Positions 6,495-14,164 of a stretch of 15,089 nucleotides of DNA are shown here, one piece after another. Each line of letters opens with the position of its first letter. Within the stretch, counting starts at the first letter, position 1. This stretch comes from JBDKJS01 sp039806065 (GTDB taxonomy: Bacteria; Bacteroidota; Bacteroidia; AKYH767-A; 2013-40CM-41-45): contig JBDKJS010000172.1 of the NCBI GenBank assembly GCA_039806065.1, forward strand, positions 1 to 15,089, in the 5' to 3' direction. Under the pieces are notes generated by a model. That model was not told the origin of the DNA and ran no database searches. It saw only the letters and a list, made by a program, of their open reading frames with translations. A program made the position numbers and the translations under genes.

Positions 6495-8705
6495 TTATTC
6501 TACGGGTTTAGGTCTTGGCTTGTGGCCTCCGCGCCTATCGTCACGAGGGCGATCGCTGCGCTCTTTACGCTCGGTAGGTTCAGGCATTCCTTCAGGGCGT
6601 GGCAATAGTGCTTTGCGGCTGAGACGGAATTTTCCGGTTTTCTTATCTACTTCGATCAGTTTTACTTCAAGCTCTTGTCCTTCGGTGAATACGCCTTCCA
6701 TTTTACTGAGGCGCTCCCAGCTTATTTCGCTGATGTGTAGTAGTCCGTCTTTGCCGGGCATGAATTCTACGAAGGCACCAAAGTCTTGAATGTTTCGCAC
6801 TTTGCCTTGATAGGTTTTGCCTACTTCGGGTATTGCGGTAATGGCATTTACACGGGCACGGGCTGCATCTATTCCGGCTTTATCAGTAGAGGATATTTCT
6901 ACTATACCGAACTCGCCTACTTCTTCGATAGAGATGGTGGTTCCGGTTTCGCGCTGCATTTCTTGAATAATTTTTCCGCCAGGTCCTATTACGGCTCCGA
7001 TAAATTCTTTTGGGATGGTTATTTTTTCGATGCGTGGTGCATGTGGTTTATAATCTTCGCGAGGGGCTGCCATGGTTTTAAGCATTTCGCGGAGTATGTG
7101 CAGGCGGCCTTCTTTGGCTTGGTTGAGGGCTTGCATCATTACATCGGCTGGTAAGCCTTGTATTTTTAAGTCCATTTGACAGCCGCAAATTCCTTTTTGA
7201 GTACCGGTAACTTTAAAGTCCATATCGCCTAGGTGATCTTCATCGCCAAGTATATCGCTCAGTACGGCAAAATTTCCTTTTCCATCGGTGATGAGGCCCA
7301 TGGCTATGCCACTTACGGGGCGTTTAAGTTTTACGCCTGCATCCATTAAGGCAAGGGTTCCAGCACAAACAGTGGCCATGGAGGATGATCCATTGCTTTC
7401 TAGAATGTCGGATACTACTCTAATGGTATAAGGGCATTCTTCTTGACCGGGTAACATTTTTTTAATGGAGCGCATAGCTAAATTTCCGTGTCCTACTTCC
7501 CTGCGGCCCAGCCCCCGAAGTGGCTTTGCTTCTCCCGTACTGAAGGGTGGAAAATTGTAGTGCAACAAAAATTTATTGTTACCGCTGATCATGGCGCCAT
7601 CAATCATTTGTTCATCTAGCTTGCTGCCGAGTGTTACGGTGGTGAGGGATTGTGTTTCGCCACGTGTAAAGATGGCTGAACCATGGGTGGATGGTAGGTA
7701 ATCTACTTCAGACCAGATTGGTCTTATTTCAGTAGTCTTTCTTCCATCGAGGCGCACTTTTTCATTGATAACTGCAGCACGCATGGCATCACTTTGTACA
7801 TCGTGAAAGTAATTATCGATCATGCCTTTTTTAGCTTCTTGTTCTTCTTCAGGAAGAGTGGCTAGATAGGCTTCCTTGATGGCTTTGAAAGCTTCACTTC
7901 TTTCTTTTTTATTAGGGTTGCCAGACTTTGCAATGGCATACACTTGGTCATAAGTAGCATCGGTGATGGACTGCTTAAGATCTTGATCGTGGGTTTCATG
8001 GCTGTATTCGCGTTTGGCTTTATTACCGCATTGGGCACGAAGTTCGAGCTGGGCTTGACATTGCACCTTGATGGCTTGATGCGCAAATTGAATGGCTTCA
8101 AACATTTCTTCTTCGCTCACTTCATTCATTTCGCCTTCTACCATGATTACATTGTTGGCATCGGCAGCTACGATGAGATCGATATCTGCCCGCTCTAGTA
8201 ATTCGGTTACTGGATTGATTAATAACTGACCATCTACTTTGGCCACACGCACTTCTGAGATTGGTCCATTGAAGGGTATGTCTGAAATGGTAATGGCTGC
8301 AGATGCTGCAAGGCCTGCAATGGCGTCTGGCATTACGGTAGGATCGGCACTGATGAGGGTTACAATTACTTGCACATCGGCATGGTAATCGCTAGGAAAC
8401 ATGGGACGGAGTGCCCTATCTATTAATCGACTGATTAATATTTCGTATTCTGATGGCCTGGCTTCGCGTCTGAAAAAACCACCGGGGAAACGGCCCACGC
8501 TGGCATACTTTTCAAAATAGTCGACTGAGAGGGGCAAAAAGTCAATGCCTTCGCGTGCATCTTTGCTGGATACAACGGTGGCCAATAACATGGCATCACC
8601 TAGTCTTACTACTACGCTTCCATCGGCTTGTTTGGCTAGTTTTCCGGTTTCAATTGTTACTGTTCTACCATCGGGTAGTGTAAAGGTTTGTTGGATTACA
8701 TTCAT
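6495..8705 (-). CDS. pnp: Polyribonucleotide nucleotidyltransferase (PNPase)
   Basis: A 736-residue PNPase of normal length. It degrades RNA 3' to 5' by phosphorolysis and works in mRNA turnover, usually as a trimer. Domain order is standard: first RNase PH-like domain (about 10-140, with FEKYASVGRFPGGFFRREARP), alpha-helical linker, second RNase PH-like domain (about 320-540, with FPPFSTGEAKP and the acidic catalytic motif DHLGDMD, D490/D494/D496), KH domain (about 555-615, with IGPGGK), S1 domain (about 628-700, GKVRNIQDFGAFVEF), and a short Arg/Pro/Lys-rich tail ending PKPVE. ATG at 8703-8705 is supported by the family's N-terminus. It lies downstream of rpsO, the classical gene order, but with its own promoter and a leader hairpin. 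Confidence 0.98.
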   Translation of the reverse strand: MNVIQQTFTLPDGRTVTIETGKLAKQADGSVVVRLGDAMLLATVVSSKDAREGIDFLPLSVDYFEKYASVGRFPGGFFRREARPSEYEILISRLIDRALRPMFPSDYHADVQVIVTLISADPTVMPDAIAGLAASAAITISDIPFNGPISEVRVAKVDGQLLINPVTELLERADIDLIVAADANNVIMVEGEMNEVSEEEMFEAIQFAHQAIKVQCQAQLELRAQCGNKAKREYSHETHDQDLKQSITDATYDQVYAIAKSGNPNKKERSEAFKAIKEAYLATLPEEEQEAKKGMIDNYFHDVQSDAMRAAVINEKVRLDGRKTTEIRPIWSEVDYLPSTHGSAIFTRGETQSLTTVTLGSKLDEQMIDGAMISGNNKFLLHYNFPPFSTGEAKPLRGLGRREVGHGNLAMRSIKKMLPGQEECPYTIRVVSDILESNGSSSMATVCAGTLALMDAGVKLKRPVSGIAMGLITDGKGNFAVLSDILGDEDHLGDMDFKVTGTQKGICGCQMDLKIQGLPADVMMQALNQAKEGRLHILREMLKTMAAPREDYKPHAPRIEKITIPKEFIGAVIGPGGKIIQEMQRETGTTISIEEVGEFGIVEISSTDKAGIDAARARVNAITAIPEVGKTYQGKVRNIQDFGAFVEFMPGKDGLLHISEISWERLSKMEGVFTEGQELEVKLIEVDKKTGKFRLSRKALLPRPEGMPEPTERKERSDRPRDDRRGGHKPRPKPVE

Positions 8706-8723
8706 TTTAAGATTCCGCTTTAT

Positions 8724-8749
8724 ATCAGCATGGCTGCTGTGATGCTGAT
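8724..8749 (-). promoter_or_regulatory. Hairpin in the pnp leader
   Basis: A perfect 8-base inverted repeat, ATCAGCAT (8724-8731) and ATGCTGAT (8742-8749), with a 10-base loop. It lies about 18 bases upstream of the pnp start codon and downstream of the predicted pnp promoter, so it should be in the mRNA leader. No T-run follows, so it is not a terminator. In Escherichia coli, PNPase represses its own mRNA through a leader stem; a similar role here is only inference. Confidence 0.5.
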
Positions 8750-8773
8750 GGTTTTATATTGATTAATTGATTG

Positions 8774-8805
8774 CAAATATAATTTGATAAAAAAGAAAAA
8801 GGCAA
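8774..8805 (-). promoter_or_regulatory. Predicted pnp promoter (Bacteroidota type)
   Basis: On the - strand, TATATTTG (8774-8781) fits the Bacteroidota -7 consensus TAnnTTTG exactly. A TTG (complement of 8803-8805) lies 21 bases upstream as a possible -33 element. Transcription would start near 8768, giving a leader of about 60 bases that includes the hairpin. The -33 TTG lies inside the stem of the rpsO terminator, so the two signals overlap. Confidence 0.6.
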
Positions 8806-8818
8806 TTGAAAAATTGCC
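8786..8818 (-). terminator. Intrinsic terminator downstream of rpsO
   Basis: Arms GGCAATT (8801-8807) and AATTGCC (8812-8818) pair perfectly with a 4-base loop. On the - strand the hairpin is followed by TTTTTCTTTTTT. It lies about 50 bases past the rpsO stop, so rpsO and pnp should be at least partly separate transcription units. Confidence 0.85.
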
Positions 8819-8866
8819 CCTTCGATAAATATGATTTAAGAATATAGAAAGATGATGTGTAACATC

Positions 8867-9136
8867 TTATTTTCTAATATTAAGATCTGCTATAAGCTTA
8901 CGGTAACGGTTTACATCGTTGTCATGTAAGTAATCAAGCAGTGCTCTTCTTTTACCTACTAAACGGATGAGTGAACGCTGGGTACTAAAATCTTTTTTAG
9001 AGATTTTAAGATGGGCAGTAAGGTCATTAATTCTTTGAGTGAACAATGCTACTTGCGACTCGGTGCTGCCGGTGTTTGATTCGCTTCCACCGAATTTTTT
9101 AAAAATATCTTTTTTTGCTGCTGAAGAAAGGCTCAT
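8867..9136 (-). CDS. rpsO: 30S ribosomal protein S15
   Basis: An 89-residue protein of the exact usual length for S15, which binds 16S rRNA early in small-subunit assembly and forms a bridge to the 50S subunit. Recognisable segments include GGSESNTGSTESQVALFTQR (about 16-35), HLKISKKDFSTQRSL, LVGKRRALLDYL (about 59-70) and the ending NRYRKLIADLNIRK. The start ATG at 9134-9136 is placed about 17 bases after the predicted transcription start. It is followed by its own terminator and then pnp, the widely conserved rpsO-pnp order. Confidence 0.98.
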   Translation of the reverse strand: MSLSSAAKKDIFKKFGGSESNTGSTESQVALFTQRINDLTAHLKISKKDFSTQRSLIRLVGKRRALLDYLHDNDVNRYRKLIADLNIRK

Positions 9137-9158
9137 TTCTTTATTTTTATTAAGGCTG

Positions 9159-9188
9159 CAAAAGTAAGTAATAATTTTAAAATTGCAA
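9159..9188 (-). promoter_or_regulatory. Predicted rpsO promoter (Bacteroidota type)
   Basis: On the - strand TTG (complement of 9186-9188), a 19-base spacer and TACTTTTG (9159-9166) match the Bacteroidota promoter consensus TTG-N19-TAnnTTTG in full. Transcription would begin near 9153, leaving a leader of about 17 bases before the rpsO ATG. This is the best promoter match in the window. Confidence 0.8.
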
Positions 9189-9237
9189 TTTAAATTTTTT
9201 AGATGAATAAAAATAAATGGAGCTGCAGGGTAAATTT

Positions 9238-10083
9238 TTACGATTTAAGGTTGAGCAATAGCTGGGCCAGGCGTGCTTTTAGTTCCCTCCGATCGATGAT
9301 AAAATCTAAAAAGCCGTGTTCTAGCACAAATTCAGCTGTTTGAAAACCTTTGGGAAGGTCCTTACCAATGGTTTCTTTCACCACGCGAGGGCCTGCAAAG
9401 CCTATGAGAGCACCCGGTTCGGCAATATTAAAATCACCTAGCATGGCATAGGAGGCTGTTACACCTCCGGTGGTGGGATCGGTAAGAAAGCTGATATAGG
9501 GCAACCCTGCATCAGCCAGTTGGGTAAGTTTGGCTGAAGTTTTGGCCATTTGCATTAAGGAATAAGCTGCTTCCATCATTCTGGCACCTCCACTTTTGCT
9601 TATGACCATTAGCGGTACTTTATGGAGTATGCAGTAATCTATAGCGCGGGATATTTTTTCGCCCACCACTGACCCCATACTGCCGCCAATAAAACCGAAA
9701 TCCATGCAAGCCACTACAAGATCGAGGCCATTCACCTTTCCATGTCCTGTCTTTATTGCATCAGTAAGTCCGGTTTTGTGTTGGGTGGATTTAATCCGGT
9801 CAACATATTTTTTGGTATCAACAAATTGTAATGGATCGGCAGAGCTTAGCTGCGCATCAAGTTCTTTATATTCATTTTGATCAAATATGATTTCAAAATA
9901 TTCTCTTGACCCTATTCTATCATGGTAAGCACATTTGCCACAAACATAATTTGCCGCATGGTGATCAGGGCCGGGCATAATGTATTTGCATTGCGGACAC
10001 TTGTACCAAAGACCTTCTGGAGTTTCCTTCTTTTCATTGGTACTAGTAGTTATACCTTCTTTAATTCGTTTAAACCAACTCAT
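9238..10083 (-). CDS. accD: Acetyl-CoA carboxylase carboxyltransferase, beta subunit
   Basis: A 281-residue protein of normal AccD length. Together with AccA it transfers the carboxyl group from carboxybiotin to acetyl-CoA to make malonyl-CoA, the first step of fatty acid synthesis in the cytoplasm. An N-terminal zinc ribbon is visible with CPQC (C29, C32) and CGKC (C48, C51). The carboxyltransferase domain follows with GFIGGSMGSVVGEK, SKSGGARMMEAAYSLMQMAK, FLTDPTTGGVTASYAMLGD and the region AEPGALIGFAGPRVVKETIG, all typical. The gene lies 60 bases downstream of fbaB on the same strand. I find no good promoter in that gap, only a weak 5-base hairpin, so co-transcription with fbaB is likely. 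Confidence 0.97.
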   Translation of the reverse strand: MSWFKRIKEGITTSTNEKKETPEGLWYKCPQCKYIMPGPDHHAANYVCGKCAYHDRIGSREYFEIIFDQNEYKELDAQLSSADPLQFVDTKKYVDRIKSTQHKTGLTDAIKTGHGKVNGLDLVVACMDFGFIGGSMGSVVGEKISRAIDYCILHKVPLMVISKSGGARMMEAAYSLMQMAKTSAKLTQLADAGLPYISFLTDPTTGGVTASYAMLGDFNIAEPGALIGFAGPRVVKETIGKDLPKGFQTAEFVLEHGFLDFIIDRRELKARLAQLLLNLKS

Positions 10084-10143
10084 CTTATGCTTTTGATAAT
10101 CTGTAAACTAAACTTGGTTTCCTAACCATCTATTTAAGATAGC

Positions 10144-11202
10144 TTATGCTATGGTTACTTCTTTGGTAAGGTAAACATCTTGTACTGAATTTAGCAACTC
10201 TATGCCTTCTGCGAAAGGTTTTTGAAATGCTTTACGGCCTAATATGAGTCCTTGTCCACCGGCTCTTTTGTTGACTACTGCAGTGGTTACAGCCTCTGCC
10301 AAGTCGCTTGCGCCCTTGCTTTCACCACCACTATTGATAAGGCCAATGCGCCCCATAAAGCAGTTAGCTACCTGATACCGGCACAAATCAATTGGGTGAT
10401 TGCTGGTAAGTTCGGTATAGACTTTAGGATGTGTTTTACCATAATTGAGTGCCGTATAGCCTCCATTATTGGTTGACATTTTTTGCTTAATGATATCAGC
10501 TTGGATGGTTACACCAAGATGGTTGGCTTGAGAGGAAAGATCGGCTGAGGTGTGGTAATCGGTTCCATCTTTTTTGAATGCACTGTTTCGAGTATAACAC
10601 CAAAGGATGGTGGCCATGCCCAACTCATGGGCATATTCAAATGCTTCGGCTACTTCAACCAGCTGGCGCTTGCTCTCATCTGATCCAAAATAAATAGTGG
10701 CTCCTACTGCAGCGGCTCCCATATTCCATGCATCTTTTATGGAACCAAACATGATCTGGTCATAGCTATTGGGATAGGAAAGGAATTCATTGTGATTAAT
10801 TTTTACCACAAATGGAATTTTATGTGCATATTTTCTACTTACACTTCCAAGCACACCAAAGGTACTAGCCACAGCATTGCAACCGCCTTCAATGGCAAGC
10901 TTAACTATATTTTCCGAATCAAAATAAATAGGGTTAGGAGCGAAACTAGCACCTGCACTATGTTCAATTCCTTGGTCAACAGGGAGTATTGAAATATATC
11001 CAGAACCTGCGAGGCGGCCTGTTTGATAAATCCACTCCAAATTCTTTAAGACATTGTTACTTCTATTGGTATTGATAAAAATACGATCAACAAAATCGGG
11101 CCCAGGGTGATGAATCATATCTTTTCCAATTCCTTTAGCTTGATGATTCAAATAATAATCGGCTTGGGTGCCTAGTAATCCAGTAATTTTTGATAATGAC
11201 AT
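10144..11202 (-). CDS. fbaB: Class I fructose-bisphosphate aldolase (FbaB/DhnA type)
   Basis: A 352-residue protein very close in wording to Escherichia coli FbaB (about 350 residues). It cleaves fructose-1,6-bisphosphate to dihydroxyacetone phosphate and glyceraldehyde-3-phosphate, or forms it in gluconeogenesis, by a Schiff-base mechanism without metal. Shared segments include GYISILPVDQGIEHSAGASF (about 68-87), KINHNEFLSYPNSYDQ, GATIYFGS, RNSAFKKDGTDYH, and DIIKQKMSTNNGGY with the probable Schiff-base lysine K239, then GLINSGGESKG and KRAGGQGLILGRKAFQKP. The start ATG at 11200-11202 lies about 20 bases after the predicted transcription start. It has its own promoter, after pruA on the same strand. 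Confidence 0.96.
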   Translation of the reverse strand: MSLSKITGLLGTQADYYLNHQAKGIGKDMIHHPGPDFVDRIFINTNRSNNVLKNLEWIYQTGRLAGSGYISILPVDQGIEHSAGASFAPNPIYFDSENIVKLAIEGGCNAVASTFGVLGSVSRKYAHKIPFVVKINHNEFLSYPNSYDQIMFGSIKDAWNMGAAAVGATIYFGSDESKRQLVEVAEAFEYAHELGMATILWCYTRNSAFKKDGTDYHTSADLSSQANHLGVTIQADIIKQKMSTNNGGYTALNYGKTHPKVYTELTSNHPIDLCRYQVANCFMGRIGLINSGGESKGASDLAEAVTTAVVNKRAGGQGLILGRKAFQKPFAEGIELLNSVQDVYLTKEVTIA

Positions 11203-11227
11203 ATTTAGAATTTCATTTTTAGTGTTG

Positions 11228-11235
11228 CAAAGCTA
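11228..11235 (-). promoter_or_regulatory. Predicted fbaB promoter, -7 element
   Basis: TAGCTTTG on the - strand fits the TAnnTTTG consensus exactly. At the usual 19-base distance upstream there is only a T-run rather than a TTG, so the -33 element is weak. Transcription would start near 11222, about 20 bases before the fbaB ATG. Confidence 0.6.
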
Positions 11236-11296
11236 TAATATTACCTCTAAAAAAAAAGGACGATGCCAACAGCTTACTAACAAGTTTGAATATGAG

Positions 11297-12925
11297 TTAA
11301 TTAGCCATGTAGGGGTAACGATAATCTTTGGGCGGATCAAATGTTTCTTTAATAGTGCGTGGCGAAACCCAACGCAATAAATTGATCATAGATCCTGCTT
11401 TATCATTAGTTCCGCTGCCTCGTGCCCCTCCAAATGGCTGCTGACCTACTACTGCCCCCGTACATTTGTCATTGATATAAAAGTTGCCGGCAGCATTTTC
11501 CAGAACTTCCATGGCATGGCTGATCACATAGCGATCTTGTGCAAATATGGCTCCAGTGAGTGCATAGATGCCGGTGCTATCGACCAATTTTAGGGTTTCT
11601 TCGAATTGCGAATCAGGATAAACATAGATGGATAACACAGGTCCGAATAATTCTTCACACATGGTAACGTATTTGGGGTCTGCCACTTGTAGCACAGTAG
11701 GTTCTATAAAATAGCCTTTACTTTTATCATATTTTCCTCCAGCGATTATTTCCACATTCTTATCCTTTGCCGCTTGATCAATAAATTTTGAGAGTTTATC
11801 AAATGACTTTTCATCAATCACTGCATTGATAAAATTATTGAAATCTTCAGTGCCGCCCATTTTCATACTTGACAGATCGGCTGTTATGTATTGTTTTACT
11901 GTTGGCCAAATGCTCTCTGGAATGTAAGCGCGGCTACATGCGCTGCACTTTTGACCTTGATATTCAAAAGCAGCCCTTACAATGGCAGTACTTAGCGCCT
12001 TTACATCGGCACTGGCATGGGCTAATATAAAATCCTTGCCCCCAGTTTCGCCTACTATTCTTGGGTATGATTTATACACTTGTATATTATTGCCAATGTT
12101 TTTCCAAATGTCTTGAAATACACCAGTGCTACCGGTAAAATGAATTCCTGCAAAATCAGGATGTTTAAAAATTACCTCACCGGCATCTGGGCCACTCACA
12201 TACACCAAATTGATCACACCTGCGGGTACTCCTGCTTCCATAAACACCTTCATCAAAACTTGGGCGGCATAAATTTGGGTGTTGCTTGGTTTCCATACTA
12301 CTGTATTGCCCATCATGGCTGCACTGGTTGGCAAATTTCCACTTATGGCGGTGAAATTAAATGGGGTGAGCGCAAAAACAAATCCTTCGAGCGGCCTTTG
12401 CTCTAACCTATTCCACATGCCACGAACGGATATGGGCTGTTGCTGATAGATTTCATACATGTACTGTACGTTGAATCGAAGAAAATCTATCATTTCGCAA
12501 GCGCTATCAATTTCGGCTTGAAAAACATTTTTACTTTGCCCAAGCATGGTAGCTGCATTGATGTAAGCACGGTATGGGCCGGCTAGCAAATCGGCCGCTT
12601 TTAAAAATATGCTTGCTCTATGCTCCCATGATAAATTTGCCCATGCTTGTCGTGCCGCCAATGCTGCATTGATGGCCATGGTTACATGGGATGGATCACC
12701 TTGGTGGAAATACCCTAGTGTATGTTGGTGGTCATGGGGGGGTGCCAATCGCACTTTTTTATCAGTACGTACTTCCTTGCCATTGATGTACATGGGCACA
12801 TCTATTTCCTTGCTTCGCAATTCTTTAATGGCTGCTTCAAGTTTAGTGCGTTCTGTCGATCCTGGGAGGTAACCTAGGATGGGTTCATTAACAGGAGTGG
12901 GTGGTGTATAAATAGCGTTTGACAT
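11297..12925 (-). CDS. pruA: L-glutamate gamma-semialdehyde dehydrogenase (1-pyrroline-5-carboxylate dehydrogenase)
   Basis: An aldehyde dehydrogenase of 542 residues that oxidises glutamate semialdehyde to glutamate with NAD+, the second step of proline degradation. It is the single-domain form, like human ALDH4A1, and not fused to proline dehydrogenase as in PutA. Visible motifs are LTPFNFTAISGNL, VWKPSNTQIYAAQ, IHFTGSTGVFQDIW, VGETGGKDF with the catalytic glutamate, EYQGQKCSACSR with catalytic C327 and, near the end, GAVVGQQPFGGARGSGTNDK. Two ATGs compete: 12932-12934 and 12923-12925. I prefer the second, because the predicted promoter would start RNA near 12939 and leave almost no leader for the first; three extra residues are the only difference. 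Partner proline dehydrogenase is not in the window. Confidence 0.96.
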   Translation of the reverse strand: MSNAIYTPPTPVNEPILGYLPGSTERTKLEAAIKELRSKEIDVPMYINGKEVRTDKKVRLAPPHDHQHTLGYFHQGDPSHVTMAINAALAARQAWANLSWEHRASIFLKAADLLAGPYRAYINAATMLGQSKNVFQAEIDSACEMIDFLRFNVQYMYEIYQQQPISVRGMWNRLEQRPLEGFVFALTPFNFTAISGNLPTSAAMMGNTVVWKPSNTQIYAAQVLMKVFMEAGVPAGVINLVYVSGPDAGEVIFKHPDFAGIHFTGSTGVFQDIWKNIGNNIQVYKSYPRIVGETGGKDFILAHASADVKALSTAIVRAAFEYQGQKCSACSRAYIPESIWPTVKQYITADLSSMKMGGTEDFNNFINAVIDEKSFDKLSKFIDQAAKDKNVEIIAGGKYDKSKGYFIEPTVLQVADPKYVTMCEELFGPVLSIYVYPDSQFEETLKLVDSTGIYALTGAIFAQDRYVISHAMEVLENAAGNFYINDKCTGAVVGQQPFGGARGSGTNDKAGSMINLLRWVSPRTIKETFDPPKDYRYPYMAN

Positions 12926-12944
12926 AGTTCTCATTGATTTTTGG

Positions 12945-12952
12945 CAAAGGTA
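12945..12952 (-). promoter_or_regulatory. Predicted pruA promoter, -7 element
   Basis: TACCTTTG on the - strand fits the Bacteroidota TAnnTTTG element exactly and lies right after the stop codon of the upstream pseudouridine synthase gene. No TTG is found 19 bases upstream, so the -33 element is poor. If it is used, transcription starts near 12939. Confidence 0.55.
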
Positions 12953-12957
12953 GTTTT

Positions 12958-14013
12958 TTAAATATTATTTTGCTGACGCGATTCGTAATAGGTGTCCCAC
13001 TTTTGCAACAAAGTTTGAAAAGCTTCGGGTAGCTCACTATCAAATTTCAATGGCAATCCAGTAATAGGATGATCGAATGCTAAAGTTTTGGCATGTAATG
13101 CTTGCCCAGTAAGCAATGAAAAACAATTCTGAACAAATGCCTTATACTTTTGTGTGTGTTCACCTCTTAATACTGCATCTCCTCCATATTCTAAATCATT
13201 AAACAGTGGATGGCCAATGTGTTTCAAATGAACACGAATTTGATGGGTTCGGCCGGTTTCGAGTTTACAAGTAATTAGCGTAACAAATCCATAGCGCTTC
13301 AACACTTTGTAATGAGTAATGGCATGCTTACCTTTTTCCTCTTCCTTATATACTTGAAATACTTTTCGATCTTTTTCGCTACGACCTATATTGCCTATAA
13401 TGGTGCCTTCATCTTCCTTTACATTACCCCATACCAATGCTAGGTAAAGTCTATCGAGATTGCGCTCATAGAACATTCGTGCTAGAATGGTCATGCTGGC
13501 TTCTGTTTTGGCTATCACTAAGAGTCCACTTGTATGCTTATCAATTCTATGAACTAACCCTGGACGGTAAGCAACGCCTGGCACTTGAGGCAAATTTTCA
13601 AAATGATAAACCATGGCATTCATCAGGGTGCCATCATAATTGCCGTAGGCTGGGTGAACGACCATGTTTGCCGGCTTATTTACTATTACCAGTGCTTCAT
13701 CTTCATAAACTATTTCAATTGGAATATTTTGAGGAATCAAGGCCACCTCTCGGACTGGGCTAGGCATTACTACTCGTATCACATCACCTGGCTTTATTTT
13801 GTAATTAGCTTTTACCGGTTTATCATTAACTAAAATATTTTCAGTGTCTATCACTTGTTGAATTCTGTTGCGAGAAACATTGGGAAGTGTGATTACTAAA
13901 AATTTATCAATCCTCATAAGCACTTGACCCTTGGTAATTTCTATACGGTGGTGCTCAAATAGCTCATCTTGCTCGTGACTTAAACTTGTTTCTTGATCTT
14001 CATATTCATCCAT
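12958..14013 (-). CDS. rluD: RluA/RluD-family 23S rRNA pseudouridine synthase
   Basis: A 351-residue protein from the chosen start. It isomerises specific uridines of RNA to pseudouridine; the RluD type usually acts on 23S rRNA. An S4 RNA-binding domain is present (about 26-76: MRIDKFLVITLPNVSRNRIQQ, written here only in part, then VNDKPVKANYKIKPGD), followed by the catalytic domain with EALVIVNKPANMVVHPA and the motif GLVHRIDKHTSGLLVIAK, whose aspartate (D158) is the catalytic residue, and LETGRTHQIRVHLKHIGHP. In-frame ATGs also lie at 14029-14031 and 14053-14055, but the residues they add are unlike the family and partly encoded by an A-run; I prefer 14011-14013 because MDEYEDQ gives the usual acidic leader. 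The exact member (RluD or a close relative) cannot be decided from sequence alone. Confidence 0.9.
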   Translation of the reverse strand: MDEYEDQETSLSHEQDELFEHHRIEITKGQVLMRIDKFLVITLPNVSRNRIQQVIDTENILVNDKPVKANYKIKPGDVIRVVMPSPVREVALIPQNIPIEIVYEDEALVIVNKPANMVVHPAYGNYDGTLMNAMVYHFENLPQVPGVAYRPGLVHRIDKHTSGLLVIAKTEASMTILARMFYERNLDRLYLALVWGNVKEDEGTIIGNIGRSEKDRKVFQVYKEEEKGKHAITHYKVLKRYGFVTLITCKLETGRTHQIRVHLKHIGHPLFNDLEYGGDAVLRGEHTQKYKAFVQNCFSLLTGQALHAKTLAFDHPITGLPLKFDSELPEAFQTLLQKWDTYYESRQQNNI

Positions 14014-14164
14014 AGAGCGAAGGTAGGACATACGAAAGAATAAAAAAAAATGCAATGTAAATAGTCAATCCCATGGCAAATGGAACAGAACTAAACTTCA
14101 TAAGGTTTGGTCGATTCACCCTAAATAAATGTTGATACAATTCAAGTTCTGGAATGAAACTTAA

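Noticed and set aside
6303..6608. 101-residue + strand open frame overlapping the pnp 3' end
   Set aside because: It runs through the inverted repeats, the terminator and antisense to pnp; the translation has no domain or coherent composition.
6786..7154. 122-residue + strand frame inside pnp
   Set aside because: Antisense shadow of the KH/S1 region of pnp; the glycine- and aromatic-rich translation only mirrors the codons of the real gene.
10115..10128. Small hairpin TGGTT-TCCT-AACCA between fbaB and accD
   Set aside because: Only five base pairs and a mixed, short T-rich follow-up; too weak to call a terminator.
12080..12406. 108-residue + strand frame inside pruA
   Set aside because: Antisense shadow of a clearly functional aldehyde dehydrogenase; no independent evidence.
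14018..14025. TACCTTCG as promoter of the pseudouridine synthase gene
   Set aside because: One mismatch to TAnnTTTG, no TTG upstream, and it would place the transcription start on or inside the chosen start codon.
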